A stretch of DNA of 13,776 bases from JAUREX01 sp044356825 (GTDB lineage: Bacteria > Pseudomonadota > Alphaproteobacteria > Rhodobacterales > Rhodobacteraceae). The stretch spans positions 1 through 13,776 of the forward strand of contig JBIKVM010000059.1 in assembly GCA_044356825.1 (NCBI GenBank). The letters run 5' to 3'. The notes beneath the pieces were generated by a model, which saw only the letters and a list, made by a program, of their open reading frames with translations, ran no database searches and was not told the origin of the DNA. Made by a program: the position numbers and the translations under genes. Shown one piece after another: positions 12,435 through 13,776 of this stretch; position 1 is the first letter of the stretch, and the number at the start of each line of letters is the position of its first letter.

Positions 12435-13619
12435 ATGCAGCATCTTCTTCCCCCCTTGCGCCTTGTCGGCGCCACCGTACTGCGCGACGGGGTCATGCAG
12501 CGCCGGTCGGTCGCGATTGCCGACGGGCGCATCACGCGCGGACCTCTGCCCGAGGTCGACCTGACGGGCTATCTGGTCCTGCCCGGCATCATCGACCTGC
12601 ACGGCGACGGGTTCGAGCGCCACATCCAGCCGCGCACCGGCGTGTCCTTCGATCTGGCGGGCGCGCTGCGCTCGGCCGCGCGCGAGATCGCGGGCTGCGG
12701 CATCACCACCGCCTGGCTCGCGCAGGGCTGGAGCTGGGAGGGCGCGCATCGCAGCCCCGAGGCGGCCGAGGCGCTGCTCGCGGCGCACGACCGGCTGCGC
12801 GGCAGCTTCGGGTCCGACATCCGCGTGCAACTGCGCGCCGAGGTGCATCTGACCGACGACACCGCGCGGCTGATCGCGGCGGTCCGCCGCTTCGGCGTCG
12901 ATTTCGTGATCTTCAACGACCATCTGGCCGAGGGGCGCGCCATGCAGGCGCGCCGGCCGGCCGATTTCGCCCTCTGGGCGCGCAAGCTCGGCCGCGATCC
13001 GGCGGACCTCGGCGCAAGCCTCGATGCCGCCGAAGCGCGCGCAGCCGACGTGCCGCGCCATCTGTGCAGCCTCGGGGAAGCGTTCGACGAACTCCGTGTC
13101 GCCTATGGCAGCCATGACGACCCCGACGGCGAGACGCGCGAGCGCTATTCGATGATCGGGGCGCGCATCGCCGAGTTTCCGACCTCGCGCGTGGCGGCGG
13201 CGGCGGCCAAGGCGATGGGTTCGCCCGTGCTGATGGGGGCGCCCAATGTCGTGCGCGGCCGCTCGGCCTCGGGCAATGTCGCAGCCGAGGCGCTGATCGC
13301 GGAGCGGCTGTGCGACGCGCTCGTGTCGGATTACCACTATCCCGCCCTGCCGCAGGCTGCCTTCGCGCTGGTCGATCGCGGATTGTGCAGCCTGCCTGAG
13401 GCGTGGGCGATGATCTCGACCGCGCCGGCGAACATCCTGCGTCTTCATGACCGGGGCCGGATCGAACCGGGTCTGCGGGCTGACCTCGCGATCGTCAATG
13501 CCGCCACGCGCGAGATCGAGGCCACGATAGCGGGCGGGCGGATGGCCTATCTGTCGGGCGAGGTCGCGTGCCGTTTCCTCTATGCGCCGCAGCCCCTGCT
13601 GCAGATGGCGGCGGAATGA
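12435..13619 (+). CDS. phnM: Alpha-D-ribose 1-methylphosphonate 5-triphosphate diphosphatase
   Basis: PhnM removes pyrophosphate from ribose 1-methylphosphonate 5-triphosphate so that the C-P lyase PhnJ can break the carbon-phosphorus bond. The 394-residue protein is an amidohydrolase-fold member, near the usual family length. Metal-site motifs are LPGIIDLHGDGFERH (49-63, His56 and Asp58), AEVHLT (His138), FNDHLAEG (His163), VAYGSHDD (His227) and SDYHYPAL (Asp299). MGAPNVVRGRSASGN (267-281) is a PhnM hallmark. ATG 12435 is chosen because similarity begins there; the ribosome-binding site is poor, and the longer open frame overlaps the acyltransferase. The gene next to it encodes the end of a hexapeptide acyltransferase of the phosphonate-cluster type. 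No phnG-L genes are in the window, so the rest of the C-P lyase set probably lies beyond 13776. Confidence 0.93.
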   Translation: MQHLLPPLRLVGATVLRDGVMQRRSVAIADGRITRGPLPEVDLTGYLVLPGIIDLHGDGFERHIQPRTGVSFDLAGALRSAAREIAGCGITTAWLAQGWSWEGAHRSPEAAEALLAAHDRLRGSFGSDIRVQLRAEVHLTDDTARLIAAVRRFGVDFVIFNDHLAEGRAMQARRPADFALWARKLGRDPADLGASLDAAEARAADVPRHLCSLGEAFDELRVAYGSHDDPDGETRERYSMIGARIAEFPTSRVAAAAAKAMGSPVLMGAPNVVRGRSASGNVAAEALIAERLCDALVSDYHYPALPQAAFALVDRGLCSLPEAWAMISTAPANILRLHDRGRIEPGLRADLAIVNAATREIEATIAGGRMAYLSGEVACRFLYAPQPLLQMAAE

Positions 13620-13776
13620 TCAGCCGCCGTGGCGGTCGAGGAAGGCCTCGGCGCCGAGTGTGCGGAAATCCTCGAGCGCCGCGCGCAGCCGGGCATGGTC
13701 CCAGTCCCACCAGGCGAGCGCGAGCATCCGCTCGGCCACCCCGGGGCCGAAGCGCGGCCGGATCGGGCGGGCGGGG
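13620..13776 (-). CDS. Hexapeptide-repeat acetyltransferase of phosphonate clusters, C-terminal fragment
   Basis: Only the last 51 or so codons are inside the window; the gene enters from the right edge and its stop codon abuts the phnM stop with no gap. The visible part contains AERMLALAWWDWDHARLRAALEDF, then AEAFLDRHGG. The W-W-D/N-W segment and helical tail are typical after the left-handed beta-helix of CatB-like xenobiotic acetyltransferases. The closest group I recall is the hexapeptide transferase found in phn (C-P lyase) gene clusters. The catalytic beta-helix lies outside, so the family call rests on the tail and the phnM neighbour. Its acceptor is unknown. Confidence 0.6.
   Translation of the reverse strand, partial: PARPIRPRFGPGVAERMLALAWWDWDHARLRAALEDFRTLGAEAFLDRHGG

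Noticed and set aside
12162..13448. Long minus-strand open frame over phnM
   Set aside because: It is the antisense shadow of phnM, with a composition typical of mirrored GC-rich codons and no recognisable domain.

Overview
This GC-rich, densely packed chromosomal window looks like an alphaproteobacterium of the Rhodobacteraceae/Roseobacter type. The grounds are the tRNA-Asp sequence, TTGAC/TAGG-type promoters, the RodZ-like protein, and a DMSP lyase of the DddP family, which is typical of marine roseobacters. No mobile elements, CRISPR arrays or rRNA genes are visible, and no gene-free stretch exceeds 300 bases.

Layout. (1) 1-1814, plus strand: the 3' two thirds of guaA (GMP synthase), an overlapping small ABM-fold monooxygenase, tRNA-Asp(GUC) with its own promoter, and a small two-helix membrane protein. 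(2) 1822-3668, minus strand: an M20 zinc dipeptidase followed by an exported YbjN-domain protein, probably one operon. (3) 3882-5162, plus strand: a RodZ-like HTH/DUF4115 membrane protein. It converges on (4) dddP, minus strand, 5169-6515. dddP is divergent from a MATE efflux pump (6660-8054), and a 19-bp perfect dyad lies at the middle of the shared promoter region. (5) mdh (malate dehydrogenase) with a promoter inside the end of the MATE gene, then a 62-residue two-helix membrane protein behind an FNR/FnrL-like box. (6) A P1-family peptidase with its own promoter. (7) 10450-13776: an alpha/beta hydrolase, a lysophospholipid-type acyltransferase and phnM, then convergently the end of a hexapeptide acyltransferase resembling those of phosphonate clusters.

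The strongest new signal is in block 7. Each of the three plus-strand genes is preceded by direct repeats of a GTCAT/GTCAC heptamer at an exact 11-nt period, the architecture of PhoB (PHO) boxes. They form four units before the hydrolase, two near-consensus units before the acyltransferase, and a degenerate pair before phnM. Together with phosphonate breakdown by PhnM, this suggests a phosphate-starvation island linking membrane-lipid turnover and re-acylation to phosphonate scavenging. The two lipid-type enzymes have no assigned substrate, so the lipid link is inference.

Secondary signals are a possible regulator-controlled dddP/MATE pair, a possibly leaderless MATE transcript, and oxygen-responsive control of an unknown small membrane protein. 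Gene identities rest on motif recognition without database searches. Promoter and operator calls were made by eye.
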